Source: Candidatus Omnitrophota bacterium (GTDB lineage: Bacteria; Omnitrophota; Gorgyraeia; Duberdicusellales; 4484-171). From it: a DNA stretch of 34,396 nucleotides. This document shows, in pieces, positions 14,342 to 23,324 of the stretch. The notes below the pieces were generated by a model. That model did not search any database. It saw nothing but the letters and a program-made list of their open reading frames with translations, and had not been told where the DNA came from. The stretch is from positions 1 through 34,396 of the forward strand of contig JAQVMQ010000010.1 in the NCBI GenBank assembly GCA_028703535.1, in the 5' to 3' direction. The position numbers and the translations under genes are program-made. Numbering within the stretch: the stretch's first letter is position 1; each line of letters begins with the position of its first letter.

Positions 14342-16078
14342 ATGATGAAAAAATCAATTGCTTTGATCTTTGTATGCCTTGTTTCGGTGGTTTTAGCCAT
14401 AGTTTTAGGATCTCTATTTTTAAGAGTAAAAGGGGCATATGAGTTTTCAAGAGTTACAAAGGAAATATTGCAGGCTGAAAATTTAGCAGAAAGTTGTTGT
14501 TATTTCGGAGTAGAAAAGCTTAATAATAAACTTACACAAGAGGTAGAAGCAGATTATTCAACGCTTACTAAATATTGGGATGAAGATGAGAGTAACGGCA
14601 CTCCTTTAGACTTTTTGTGTTATTTAGCAGAAGTTGAAAATGTTCCTAATTTGGAATTCAAAGAGGGTGATTGCCTAGGTGCGCAAGCGCAATCAGATCA
14701 ATTAGAAATTCTTCTTGATGAAGATGAGTTGCCGGATGATGAGTTGGGTGGAGAAGCTTTAGGAACAGATATAAGTTCAATAACTATATATTTAAGAGAA
14801 AGAGAAGACGCGGATGAAAATCTTCCTTATGAATTTACTGTAAGCGCAACAGCTTCAGTAAATGGTACGACACGAACTGTTAATCTAATAGGAGGAGAAT
14901 TTGGTATAGAAATAGAAAAAGCTAAATTTTCCAGATACGCGTTATTTACTACTAAACACACGTCTCCGTCAGGTTCTTTAGTATGGTTTACTGATGATAC
15001 AAAGTTTTATGGACCGGTACATACTAATGGGCAATTTTGTTTTGCGTTTAATCCGGGTGCTTATTTTAGCGATGTTGTTACTCAAGCTGATCAATATGCG
15101 CGGTTTTATAATAATGGATGGACAAAAGAAAGAGATGATGATCATTATGGAACTACAGATGTGCCTACTTTTGATGCAGGGTTTACCAGGGGCATTACAG
15201 CAGATAGTTTAGGAGATTCTGTTTCAAAAGAGTATGTGAAAAATGAGGCTTTAAGCACAATGAGTGAGCCATCTTCTGCGGGTGTTTATTTACCGGCAAA
15301 TACAAGTTCAGCTACAGAAACTATTGCAGGTACGCTCATCGGAGGTATTTATGTTAGAGGAGATGCTGAAATAGGGTTGAGCGTGGATAGTACTGATAAC
15401 GCGGTGTATACCATAGAGAGACGGGTTAGTTGGTATACTACAACGACAACAACTGTAACGGTTGATAGGCCCGGTAATATTACAACGGTCAATGACGGTT
15501 CGGCTACTTCTGTTTATTTGGGGGTACCGGATGGTGCGTCAGGGGATGGAACGATAATTTATGTCTCGGGTGATATAGATTCTTTAAGCGGAACGGTACA
15601 ACAAGATACAGATATAACGATTACGAGTGAAGATGATATGTTTATTACCGGGAATATTTTGTATGAAGCGTATGACCTTGATGAAAATGGTAATCCTACG
15701 GCGGAAGGCTATGACAATGTATTAGGTCTTATCTCGTGGGAAGGAGATGTTATAATAGGAACAACGGCACCGAACGATTTAAGTATATACGCTGTTATTA
15801 TGGCGCCAAATGGTGTGTTTACAGTTTATAATTACGATAGAGGCACGACGCGGGGCGATGTAACGTTATTGGGCGGTGTGATTACTGACAAATATGGGGC
15901 TTTTGGAACGTTTTCAAGTTATGGCGCTCAAACAGGGTATGGACGGAACTTTGTTTATGACAGCAGAATGAAAAACATGGCGCCTCCTTATTTTCCTGAG
16001 ACCAGCAATCTTACAATAAGTGCCCCGGAATTAGATGATGTGAAAAATTTGAAGATGATTTGGAGGGAGGACATATAA
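14342..16078 (+). CDS. PilX-like N-terminus with large DUF4900-type domain
   Basis: The product is 578 residues. The start ATG at 14342 has AAGGAG 8 bases upstream. Residues 1-30 are a hydrophobic helix (SIALIFVCLVSVVLAIVLGS) without the FT-xE prepilin box, as in PilX/GspK-type proteins. Residues 30-60 continue as a helix (EILQAENLAESCCYFGVEKL). Next comes a Ser/Thr/Asp-rich region, then FSRYALFTTKHTS with FYGPVHTNGQFCF, the pattern of proteins annotated DUF4900 (from memory). Later parts are beta-rich, with alternating Gly/Asp/Ile as in beta-helix-like proteins. It is probably a surface-exposed tip or adhesin component of the pilus (inference). Its stop overlaps the next start (TAATG). Confidence 0.72.
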   Translation: MMKKSIALIFVCLVSVVLAIVLGSLFLRVKGAYEFSRVTKEILQAENLAESCCYFGVEKLNNKLTQEVEADYSTLTKYWDEDESNGTPLDFLCYLAEVENVPNLEFKEGDCLGAQAQSDQLEILLDEDELPDDELGGEALGTDISSITIYLREREDADENLPYEFTVSATASVNGTTRTVNLIGGEFGIEIEKAKFSRYALFTTKHTSPSGSLVWFTDDTKFYGPVHTNGQFCFAFNPGAYFSDVVTQADQYARFYNNGWTKERDDDHYGTTDVPTFDAGFTRGITADSLGDSVSKEYVKNEALSTMSEPSSAGVYLPANTSSATETIAGTLIGGIYVRGDAEIGLSVDSTDNAVYTIERRVSWYTTTTTTVTVDRPGNITTVNDGSATSVYLGVPDGASGDGTIIYVSGDIDSLSGTVQQDTDITITSEDDMFITGNILYEAYDLDENGNPTAEGYDNVLGLISWEGDVIIGTTAPNDLSIYAVIMAPNGVFTVYNYDRGTTRGDVTLLGGVITDKYGAFGTFSSYGAQTGYGRNFVYDSRMKNMAPPYFPETSNLTISAPELDDVKNLKMIWREDI

Positions 16079-16302
16079 TGAAAAAGAAAAAATTTATTTT
16101 GGGCATAATTTTATTACTATGTATAATATTGGTAATAGCCTTGAATATATCAACCAATAATCTTTTAAGAGAAGCCGAAAAAGGTGAAGAAGTGAAAAAT
16201 GTTATTTTTAAGGTCGATAAAAAAACGGATGTACCTATGACACAAGAAGTGAAAGAACAGGGCGATATTGTTCTTGATAAAAATGCCGTTCTTTTATATT
16301 AA
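16078..16302 (+). CDS. Small single-pass membrane protein, function unknown
   Basis: The product is 74 residues from ATG 16078, which has GGAGGGAGGA just upstream and overlaps the preceding stop as TAATG. Residues 5-26 form one membrane segment (FILGIILLLCIILVIALNIS); about 45 residues follow outside or in the periplasm, with no Cys and a hydrophobic end (VLDKNAVLLY). I do not recognise a family. Tight packing between the PilX-like gene and the response regulator suggests a pilus-operon accessory. Confidence 0.65.
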   Translation: MKKKKFILGIILLLCIILVIALNISTNNLLREAEKGEEVKNVIFKVDKKTDVPMTQEVKEQGDIVLDKNAVLLY

Positions 16303-16318
16303 TAACGAAAGGTCTTTG

Positions 16319-16690
16319 ATGAGAAAAGTATTGATAGCGGATGATGAAAAAGAGATAGTTTCATTTTTGGAAAGAGGGATTAAAAGAGAAGGGTTTGATG
16401 TGAGCATTGCGTATAATGGACGGCAAGCGATAGAAGTTATAGAAAAAAATGAGCCGGATATCATAATTTTAGATATAATGATGCCGGAGATAGATGGGCT
16501 GGGGGTTTTAAAATGGATAAAGGAAAATAAAAAGAATATCTATGTTATTTTGGCTTCGGCTCGTAAAGAAGTGCAGGATATGAGTAAAGGCTATTCTATG
16601 GAAGCGGACTATTATATAACAAAGCCTTATGAGTTAAGTGAAATTCTTAAAGGCATGAATTTACTTTTTGCCATGGAAAAGGAGAACTGA
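16319..16690 (+). CDS. Stand-alone response regulator receiver protein
   Basis: The product is 123 residues, one REC domain and nothing else. The start is ATG 16319, with AAAGG six bases upstream; a longer frame from 16268 runs through the upstream gene and lacks a site. Acidic pair D8/D9, phospho-acceptor D52 (IIILDIMMPEIDGLG), Ser in VILASAR and Lys in YYITKPYE are all present, so it should be phosphorylatable. Without an output domain it likely acts by protein contact, as CheY- or PilG/H-like regulators do. No histidine kinase is in the window. Its stop overlaps the next start (TGATG). Confidence 0.9.
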   Translation: MRKVLIADDEKEIVSFLERGIKREGFDVSIAYNGRQAIEVIEKNEPDIIILDIMMPEIDGLGVLKWIKENKKNIYVILASARKEVQDMSKGYSMEADYYITKPYELSEILKGMNLLFAMEKEN

Positions 16691-17985
16691 TGGCCGCGTT
16701 AGTTAATTTGAAATTGAAGAGAAAGCTTTTCATAGCAATGGCGCTTACGACTATTATTCCATTTTTAGCTGTTACTTGTTATTTTTCAGGGATAGAAATT
16801 TCATTTTTAGCGGTAATAGCGATTTTATTTTTAACTTCTTTTGGATGGGTGATTATATTTAATGTGTTTTTAGGGATAATCAAAGTAAATGATAAATACT
16901 CTTCTATGATACAAAAAGAAAAAGAACATCCCGCGGTAGATGAAGTTCAAAATATAGAAGGTATTATCAATGTTATGTCTGATAAAGTTAAGACAGGGCT
17001 AACGTATCTTAAAGAATATAGTAACAGAACAAAAGAGCTGAATCGTGAAATATCAAAAAAGGTGTTAACTTTATCAACAATATTAAAAGCTAATGAGATG
17101 TTTTCCGAAACAAATGATTCAGAAAAAGTGGTTAAGATTTTGGTAGAAGGGCTTAAAAATGTTTTAAATGTGCATGGTTGTTTTTTATGTCTCGAGAACG
17201 AAGATAGCCACGAGATGGTTGTTGTTAAAAAAGTCGGGATAGAAGATTCTGATCTTGATCAAAAAGTGGAAGAAGACAGATTGTTTTTTGCACGGCTTGT
17301 AAGAACGTGTTTATTTGATGAGAGCATGAAAACAATTAAAAATTGGAAGAAAGAACTCAATGCTACTGATATTATTTTTACGCCAATTACATCAGGAGAA
17401 AAACGAATAGGGTTTTTATGTGTTTTTGATAACAGAGATTATGCTGGATATATTTGTGATGAGATAGAAACAGTAAGTCTTTTTGCTCAGAATATAGCTG
17501 TTATGTGGGACCATAAAATATTAGAATTAAAAATAGATAGTCTTGAGATAACAGATAGTTTAACCGGGTTGTATAACAGTAAATATATGATACAAAAATT
17601 AGAAGAAGAGACACTTAGAGCACAGGCATGTCAGAGACCTTGCGGGTTTATTCTTGTAAAACTAGAAAAATATAAAGAGTATCAACAATTACACGGGGAT
17701 CTTGAAACGGAGCGAGTGCTTAAAAAAACTGCGAGGTTATTTAAGCGGATATTATCCATAACGGATATCTCGGGACGCATGGAAACAGATAAATTAGCAA
17801 CTATTTTAATTGAAAAAACGAAGCGGGAAACAGTTAAATTGAAAACTATGATAGAAAACACTTTAAAAAGTAATGTTAAAGAAATAGAAATAAGTGTCAG
17901 TATGGCGGAAGTACCAATAGATGGTATTAATGCTCAGCAAATATTAAACATCGTGCAGGAAAGGTTGAACCAAAGTGAGCAGTAA
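16690..17985 (+). CDS. Membrane GAF protein with degenerate GGDEF domain
   Basis: The product is 431 residues. Two membrane segments lie at about 13-33 and 36-63, then a helical linker, a GAF domain (about 115-285, VKILVEGLKNVLNVHGCFLC to IETVSLFAQNIAVMWD) and a GGDEF-fold domain (about 290-425) opening with ITDSLTGLYNSKYM. The signature GRYGGDEFAVIL is replaced by GRMETDKLATIL (362-373), so diguanylate cyclase activity is unlikely. The domain may bind GTP or partners, or sense instead. It is coupled to the response regulator before it and overlaps the MshEN gene after it. The GAF ligand is unknown. Confidence 0.83.
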   Translation: MAALVNLKLKRKLFIAMALTTIIPFLAVTCYFSGIEISFLAVIAILFLTSFGWVIIFNVFLGIIKVNDKYSSMIQKEKEHPAVDEVQNIEGIINVMSDKVKTGLTYLKEYSNRTKELNREISKKVLTLSTILKANEMFSETNDSEKVVKILVEGLKNVLNVHGCFLCLENEDSHEMVVVKKVGIEDSDLDQKVEEDRLFFARLVRTCLFDESMKTIKNWKKELNATDIIFTPITSGEKRIGFLCVFDNRDYAGYICDEIETVSLFAQNIAVMWDHKILELKIDSLEITDSLTGLYNSKYMIQKLEEETLRAQACQRPCGFILVKLEKYKEYQQLHGDLETERVLKKTARLFKRILSITDISGRMETDKLATILIEKTKRETVKLKTMIENTLKSNVKEIEISVSMAEVPIDGINAQQILNIVQERLNQSEQ

Positions 17986-18412
17986 AAAACGAATAGACAA
18001 ACCTTTAGGGGAAATACTGGTTGATAGGGAAGTTATAACTAAAGACCAGTTGGAAAAAGCCTTACTGGAACAGAAAAAAGATGGGGGGCTGATAGGAGAT
18101 ACCATAGTTAAATTAGGGTTTGCGCAGGAAGAAGATATAGCGCATTGTCTTTCTTTGCAATACGGATTTCCTTATTTGCCGCTAGAGAATTATGAGATAC
18201 CCAAAGAAGTTGTTAATGTTATACCAAAAGCGGTTGCGGAACATTATTGTATAATACCTATAGATAAAATGGATAATATGCTGACAGTGGCTATGGCGGA
18301 TCCGCTTAATATCCATGCGATAGAAGATATAGAAGAAATCACAGGCTGTGAGATACAAATTTTTGTTAGTACATCGTCCGATGTACGTAAAAGCATAGAC
18401 CTCTTTTTTTAA
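17975..18412 (+). CDS. Stand-alone MshEN (T2SSE_N) domain protein, candidate c-di-GMP sensor
   Basis: The product is 145 residues from GTG 17975, overlapping the preceding gene. The whole protein equals the N-terminal regulatory domain of PilB/GspE ATPases. Two copies of the MshEN nucleotide motif (LGxxL...L...L..Q) can be read: KPLGEILVDREVITKDQLEK (9-28) and LIGDTIVKLGFAQEEDIAHC (39-58). A domain with TVAMADPLNIHAIEDIEEIT follows, as in the two ATPases next door. There is no ATPase part and no frameshift: it stops cleanly one base before the next ATG. A separate sensor for the motor ATPases is the best guess. Confidence 0.85.
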   Translation: MSSKKRIDKPLGEILVDREVITKDQLEKALLEQKKDGGLIGDTIVKLGFAQEEDIAHCLSLQYGFPYLPLENYEIPKEVVNVIPKAVAEHYCIIPIDKMDNMLTVAMADPLNIHAIEDIEEITGCEIQIFVSTSSDVRKSIDLFF

Positions 18413-18413
18413 A

Positions 18414-20117
18414 ATGGCACAAAAAAGTTTTATTGATTATATTGTAGACGAAAAGATACTTTCTCGTGAACAAACCGATAATCTTTTAAAAATTTGCCGT
18501 GATAGAAAAACCTCATTAGTTGAAACGATAATAAAAGAAAATCAAGCTACCGAAAAGCAGATATTAGCCGCGTTATCCGGGTATTTGTCAATGCCGCCTA
18601 TTCGCGTAACACAAATGGATATAGCCAAGGAGATACTTCTTCTTGTTCCGGAAAAAACCGCTCGAGCAAGAAATATTATACCTATAGGCAAGATCGGTAA
18701 TACGCTTACTGTTGCGATGGCAGATCCGCTAAATGTCATAATGATCGATGATCTTAAAAATATGACCGGGCTTGAGATCAATCCGGTTATAGCGGGACTT
18801 TCTGAAATACAGTCTGCAATATCAAATAGCTATTCTTTTAAATCTGTTACATCGTTAGAAGAAATTATGTCGGAAAAAAAATCAGACTCTTTGGAGCTTC
18901 TGACGGAAACAAAAGAGAATATTTCTCAAGAACAAATAATAAAATCTTTAGATGACGCCCCTGTTATAAAGTTTACTCAATTTTTGCTTGAACGTGCTAT
19001 AACAGAACGGACATCAGATGTCTTTATTGAGCCGTTGACAAAAAAGGGGAGAATAAGATTTCGCATAGACGGGATTCTACAGGAAGTAGACAGTTATCCT
19101 AAGACCATTCATCCCTTTATTGTCTCCAGGATCAAAGTTCTAAGTAAACTTAATATAACTGAGCATAGGATGCCGCAAGACGGCAGGTTTAGATTGCTAT
19201 ATAACAGTCGCCAGGTTGATTTCAGGGTTTCTGTCATGCCCTCGTGTATGGGCGAGAAAGTTGTATTGAGGGTTTTAGATCAATCAGCCGGGATGCTCGA
19301 TCTTGATACGCTTGGCTTTTCTGAAAAAGTTGTTACGGAACTTAAAGAAGATAGTTTAAAACCTCATGGATTGATTTTGGTATGCGGGCCAACAGGTTCC
19401 GGAAAAAGTACAAGCTTATATTCAATACTTAAACATGTATATACACCTGAAAAAAATATAACGACAGTTGAGGACCCTGTTGAATATCAAATAAAGGGGA
19501 TAAGCCAGGCAGCGATAAATCCTTCTATAGGCCTTACATTCGGGGCATGTTTAAGATCTATACTTCGTCAGGATCCGGATGTTGTTATGATTGGTGAAAT
19601 TCGCGATTCTGAAACTGCGGATATTGCGATTAAAGCTGCATTGACTGGCCATTTAGTTTTGGCTACTATACATACAACAACAAGTGCGGGGGCTATAACA
19701 AGACTTATTAATATGGGGATAGAGCCTTTTTTATTGTCAACAACTCTTATAGGCGCGTTGGCGCAGAGATTATCACGTAAACTTTGTTCGCGGTGTAAGG
19801 AGAAGTTTGAAGTTACCGAGCAGATAAAAGAAAGATATGGTCTACCTAAATCCGCGACGTTATATAAAAGTAAAGGGTGTAATAGGTGTTTACAGCAGGG
19901 ATTTTCCGGACGTGTGTCCATAGGCGAGTATCTACGAGTTACAGACCAAATAAAAGAATTAATATATAAAAACACTTCAGAACATGAGATAAAAAGAGCT
20001 TCCAGAAAGCTTGGGATGAGGACTTTGCGGGAAGACGGGTTAGAAAAAGTTGCGGCAGGTATTACCACTTTAGAGGATATACTTAAACGTACCGCGCAAG
20101 ATGAAGATATAGATTAA
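18414..20117 (+). CDS. pilB: PilB/GspE-family assembly ATPase 1
   Basis: The product is 567 residues. N-terminal MshEN-like domain (about 1-145), then the ATPase: Asp-box region (SDVFIEP, where the usual His is Phe), GRIRFRIDGILQEVDSYP, Walker A GPTGSGKST (325-333), TTVEDPVEYQIKG, RQDPDVVMIGEIRDSETADI, the His box as TIHTTTSAGA (usually TLHTNDAxGA), and a Cys4 zinc site in CSRCKEKF...GCNRC. It powers pilus or pseudopilus assembly at the inner membrane. There is no clear Shine-Dalgarno; translation is probably coupled. The next gene is a second ATPase. Confidence 0.93.
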   Translation: MAQKSFIDYIVDEKILSREQTDNLLKICRDRKTSLVETIIKENQATEKQILAALSGYLSMPPIRVTQMDIAKEILLLVPEKTARARNIIPIGKIGNTLTVAMADPLNVIMIDDLKNMTGLEINPVIAGLSEIQSAISNSYSFKSVTSLEEIMSEKKSDSLELLTETKENISQEQIIKSLDDAPVIKFTQFLLERAITERTSDVFIEPLTKKGRIRFRIDGILQEVDSYPKTIHPFIVSRIKVLSKLNITEHRMPQDGRFRLLYNSRQVDFRVSVMPSCMGEKVVLRVLDQSAGMLDLDTLGFSEKVVTELKEDSLKPHGLILVCGPTGSGKSTSLYSILKHVYTPEKNITTVEDPVEYQIKGISQAAINPSIGLTFGACLRSILRQDPDVVMIGEIRDSETADIAIKAALTGHLVLATIHTTTSAGAITRLINMGIEPFLLSTTLIGALAQRLSRKLCSRCKEKFEVTEQIKERYGLPKSATLYKSKGCNRCLQQGFSGRVSIGEYLRVTDQIKELIYKNTSEHEIKRASRKLGMRTLREDGLEKVAAGITTLEDILKRTAQDEDID

Positions 20118-20118
20118 A

Positions 20119-21804
20119 ATGACATTAAAAGAACGTATTATTTCAGAAATAGGTGTTAACAAAGATTTTTCTAAAGAATTTATAAAAGAGCTTTGTAAAA
20201 CAGCCAATTACAAAGAATTTAAAGATAAATTAATATCTGAAAAAGATATAAAAGAAGAAGAAATATTATTATTGTTTTCTAAAGAATTCAGAATACCTTT
20301 TCTGGACATACAGCGTTATAAAATCCCTCAGACTAACAGCGTTCTTTTACCGATGGAGATAGCTTATAAATATTTGGTTTTGCCTATCTATAAAATCGGA
20401 GAAGTATTGACTATAGCAACATCAAATCCGTTGGATATTATTGCGTATGACGATATAAAACTTGTTACGGGTATAAAAAAAATAGATATAGTCTTATCGA
20501 GGGAAAAAGATATAGAAAAAACTTTAAAGTTTTTATATAAGAGCAGAGAAGAGAATATTTCGTTAGATAATCTTTCTTCTCAAACAGATATTTTGCCCGA
20601 AATGGGGGACATGGAAGATTCTCTTGAGAATATGATAAGCGAAAGTAAAAATCCTCCGATAGTAAGAGCAATAGACGCTATTATTTATAACGCTCTTAAT
20701 AAAGGGGCATCAGATATTCATATTATTCCGGATGAAGACGGGCTGGATGTTAAATATCGGATAGATGGTGTTTTAATTCAAGAATTTCATTTTCCTAAAA
20801 AAGTTCAAATGGCCGTATTCGCGCGGTTAAAGATAATATCTTCGTTAGACATAACGGAGAACAGAATACCGCAGGACGGGCGTTTTAAGGTAAGATATCA
20901 GGAACGGGAAGTAGATTTTCGTGTTTCAAGCCTGCCGATAAAATTCGGCGAAAAATTCGTTTTGCGTGTATTGGATAAAAAACGTTTATCCGTTGGCATG
21001 AAACAATTGGGATTTTCTTCGGAACCTTTAAAAATTTTTGAACGAGCCGTTGCTTCGCCTTTTGGTATGATTTTAGTTACCGGCCCGACAGGAAGCGGAA
21101 AATCAACTACGTTATATTCTATAATCGCGCAACTTAATCGAAGCGACAAGAATATAATAACCATTGAGGATCCTATAGAATATAACATCGATGGGCTTAC
21201 ACAGGTACATGTTAATCCTGATATAGGTTTGACTTTCGCTGAGGTTTTGCGGGCGGTTCTTAGGCAATCGCCGGATATAGTCATGGTTGGTGAAATAAGA
21301 GATTTCGAAACGGCAGATATAGCAATAAAAGCATCCTTAACAGGAGAATTACTTTTTTCAACGCTACATACAAATTCTGCAGCAGGCGCGTTTGTTCGAT
21401 TAATAGATATGGGTGCTGAGCCCTTTCTTTTGGCATCTTCACTTGTTGCAACAACAGCACAGCGGCTTGCACGTATGTTGTGCCCAAAATGTAAAGAAAA
21501 AGTGATTGTGGAAAAAGAAGTTCTAAGAAAATTTGGGTTTCCTGACGATAAAACTGAGTTTTTTAAAGCCAAAGGGTGTAAACATTGTGGAGGAAGCGGC
21601 TATAAGGGGCGGGTAGCGCTTATTGAAATAATACTATTGGATGATACAATAAAACAAATGGTAGTTGAAAATAAATCCGAACAGGAAATAGAACAATATG
21701 CTAAAGAAAAAAAAGGGTTTCAAAATCTAAGAATGGACGGATATCTTAAATGTTTGGAAGGAATAACGGCGATAGAAGAAGTTATCAGAGTAACAACAGA
21801 ATAA
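20119..21804 (+). CDS. pilB: PilB/GspE-family assembly ATPase 2
   Basis: The product is 561 residues and parallels its upstream neighbour. N-terminal region (1-145) keeps PNPLDI-like features (LTIATSNPLDIIAYDDIKLV) but the MshEN motif is poor. ATPase core: ASDIHIIP Asp box with His, Walker A GPTGSGKST (322-330), NIITIEDPIEYNIDG, RQSPDIVMVGEIRDFETADI, TLHTNSAAGAFVRLIDMGAE, and the zinc pair CPKCKEK...GCKHCGGSG. It has more canonical catalytic boxes than ATPase 1. The two are divergent, not recent duplicates, suggesting separate duties (for example assembly and secretion, or assembly and retraction-like). There is no PilT-type short ATPase in the window. Confidence 0.93.
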   Translation: MTLKERIISEIGVNKDFSKEFIKELCKTANYKEFKDKLISEKDIKEEEILLLFSKEFRIPFLDIQRYKIPQTNSVLLPMEIAYKYLVLPIYKIGEVLTIATSNPLDIIAYDDIKLVTGIKKIDIVLSREKDIEKTLKFLYKSREENISLDNLSSQTDILPEMGDMEDSLENMISESKNPPIVRAIDAIIYNALNKGASDIHIIPDEDGLDVKYRIDGVLIQEFHFPKKVQMAVFARLKIISSLDITENRIPQDGRFKVRYQEREVDFRVSSLPIKFGEKFVLRVLDKKRLSVGMKQLGFSSEPLKIFERAVASPFGMILVTGPTGSGKSTTLYSIIAQLNRSDKNIITIEDPIEYNIDGLTQVHVNPDIGLTFAEVLRAVLRQSPDIVMVGEIRDFETADIAIKASLTGELLFSTLHTNSAAGAFVRLIDMGAEPFLLASSLVATTAQRLARMLCPKCKEKVIVEKEVLRKFGFPDDKTEFFKAKGCKHCGGSGYKGRVALIEIILLDDTIKQMVVENKSEQEIEQYAKEKKGFQNLRMDGYLKCLEGITAIEEVIRVTTE

Positions 21805-21805
21805 C

Positions 21806-23002
21806 ATGCCTGTATATAAATATTCAATAAAAAATCGGGATGGAAGGACAATAAAAGGAAAGCTTGAAGCTGAATCCGAACAGAAAATCATAGAATATTT
21901 TCAAAAAGAACAAAATATTATTTTATCGATAGAAAAAGTAAAACAAGCTAAAACTTACTCTGGCGGAAGTGTAAAAATAAATGAATTAGTTATTTTTTCA
22001 AGGCAGTTGACTACTTTGATAGAAAGCGGCATATCGGTTGTTGAATCTTTGAGCGCTTTGCAGGACCAAATAGAGAATGCTTATTTCAAAAAAGTTGTCG
22101 GCAATATTTTAAGAGATATAAAAGAGGGTGATTCTTTTTCTCACGCTTTATCTAAACAAAAAAAAGTTTTTCCGGAGATCTATATTAATATGACAGAGGC
22201 AGCTGAAGTCAGCGGAAATCTTCCGGATATTTTAAACCGTGTTTCAACATATCTTGAAAAATCTGAAAGCATGAAACGTAAAGTAAAAACAGCGATGTAT
22301 TATCCGGTTACTATAGTTTTTATAGCCGGAGGTATTACAACTTTTTTAATGATTAAAGTAGTACCGTTATTCCAGGATATTTTTAAAGCACTTGGCGGGA
22401 CACTGCCTTTGCCTACCAGAATATTAATAGCCGTTTCGGATTTTTTGCGGACAAATATTTTAATGGGGATAGTCGGATTAATCGTTATCGTGATAGCTTT
22501 TATACAGTTTAGAGCGACAAAAAAAGGACGGTATCTTTGTGATAAACTTATGCTTAAAATACCTATCATAGGAGATTTGCTTCTAAAAGCATCTATAGCC
22601 CGTTTCGCCAGGACATTTGCTACTTTGCTTAAAAGCGGTGTACAGGTTATAAAGTGTCTGGATATTGTTGGAAAAACATCGGGCAACAAGATAATAGAAG
22701 AAGCTATTGCTTTGTCTAAAGAACAAATTCAGCAAGGTCAACCTATTTCGCTGCCTTTAGAAAGAAGTAAAGTTTTCCCTTCCATGGTAATTAAAATGAT
22801 AGGCGTTGGAGAAAGAAGCGGACAACTGGAAGGAATGCTTAATAAAATTGCTGAGTTTTATGAAGACCAAACGGATACTATGGTGTCGGGGCTTAGCAGT
22901 TTGCTGGAACCTTTGATCATAGCTTTCTTGGGGTTGGTTGTTGGGGGGATTGTAGTGTCTTTGTTTCTTCCAATATTAACTATAACACAATACATAGGAT
23001 AA
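21806..23002 (+). CDS. pilC: Type IV pilus / type II secretion inner-membrane platform protein
   Basis: The product is 398 residues, standard for PilC/GspF. N-terminal MPVYKYSIKNRDGRTIKGKL, then two T2SSF domains (about 65-190 and 268-390), each ending with membrane segments: ISVVESLSALQDQIENAYFK, MTEAAEVSGNLPDILNRVST and MIGVGERSGQLEGMLNKIAE are family hallmarks. It is the platform that couples motor ATPase motion to pilin insertion. The ATG follows the ATPase 2 stop by one base, so it is coupled. It is the last gene of this operon; a strong hairpin follows at 23067-23096. Confidence 0.95.
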   Translation: MPVYKYSIKNRDGRTIKGKLEAESEQKIIEYFQKEQNIILSIEKVKQAKTYSGGSVKINELVIFSRQLTTLIESGISVVESLSALQDQIENAYFKKVVGNILRDIKEGDSFSHALSKQKKVFPEIYINMTEAAEVSGNLPDILNRVSTYLEKSESMKRKVKTAMYYPVTIVFIAGGITTFLMIKVVPLFQDIFKALGGTLPLPTRILIAVSDFLRTNILMGIVGLIVIVIAFIQFRATKKGRYLCDKLMLKIPIIGDLLLKASIARFARTFATLLKSGVQVIKCLDIVGKTSGNKIIEEAIALSKEQIQQGQPISLPLERSKVFPSMVIKMIGVGERSGQLEGMLNKIAEFYEDQTDTMVSGLSSLLEPLIIAFLGLVVGGIVVSLFLPILTITQYIG

Positions 23003-23066
23003 TTGAATTACAAATTATTTTGGCTGTGATTAAGAGTATTAAACCGTTATGTGTTTTGGCTTACTG

Positions 23067-23096
23067 TAATAACTATCGGCTTGCCGATAGTTATTA
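23067..23096 (+). terminator. Strong hairpin after pilC (possible terminator or RNA end)
   Basis: A 13-bp perfect stem (23067-23079 with 23084-23096) and a CTTG loop, 64 bases past the pilC stop. No T-run follows, so if it ends the operon it does so by a non-standard or processing route. Confidence 0.45.
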
Positions 23097-23295
23097 GTAT
23101 TAGAGAAAGGCTTAATATTTTGGTAAGATAGGCAAAGTCCAGATAACGGATAAATTTCAAACAATAGAGTTAAAGATTTCAATATTAACGGGAAAAATGA
23201 GATTTTTATGAAAAAACAAGGCCCAATATATAGGCGGATAATAGCGATATAACAATATATGGTTAAATAGGTGCTTTTTATGAGGTTGTAGCGGT

Positions 23296-23324
23296 TTGAC
23301 ACTCATAACGCCATATGTTATAGT
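23296..23324 (+). promoter_or_regulatory. Strong sigma-70 type promoter of the major pilin gene
   Basis: Perfect TTGACA at 23296-23301, a 17-base spacer, TATAGT at 23319-23324, with TG at 23316-23317 (extended -10). The start is expected near 23331, giving a leader of about 119 bases. It is the strongest-looking promoter in the pilus region, as expected for a major subunit. Confidence 0.75.

Noticed and set aside
20898-21572. Minus-strand 224-residue open frame
   Set aside because: It is antisense to ATPase 2; no family resemblance and no start signal.
23100-23290. c-di-GMP (GEMM) riboswitch upstream of the pilin gene
   Set aside because: GGCAAAG occurs, but the conserved GEMM blocks and receptor are absent; no fold could be drawn.
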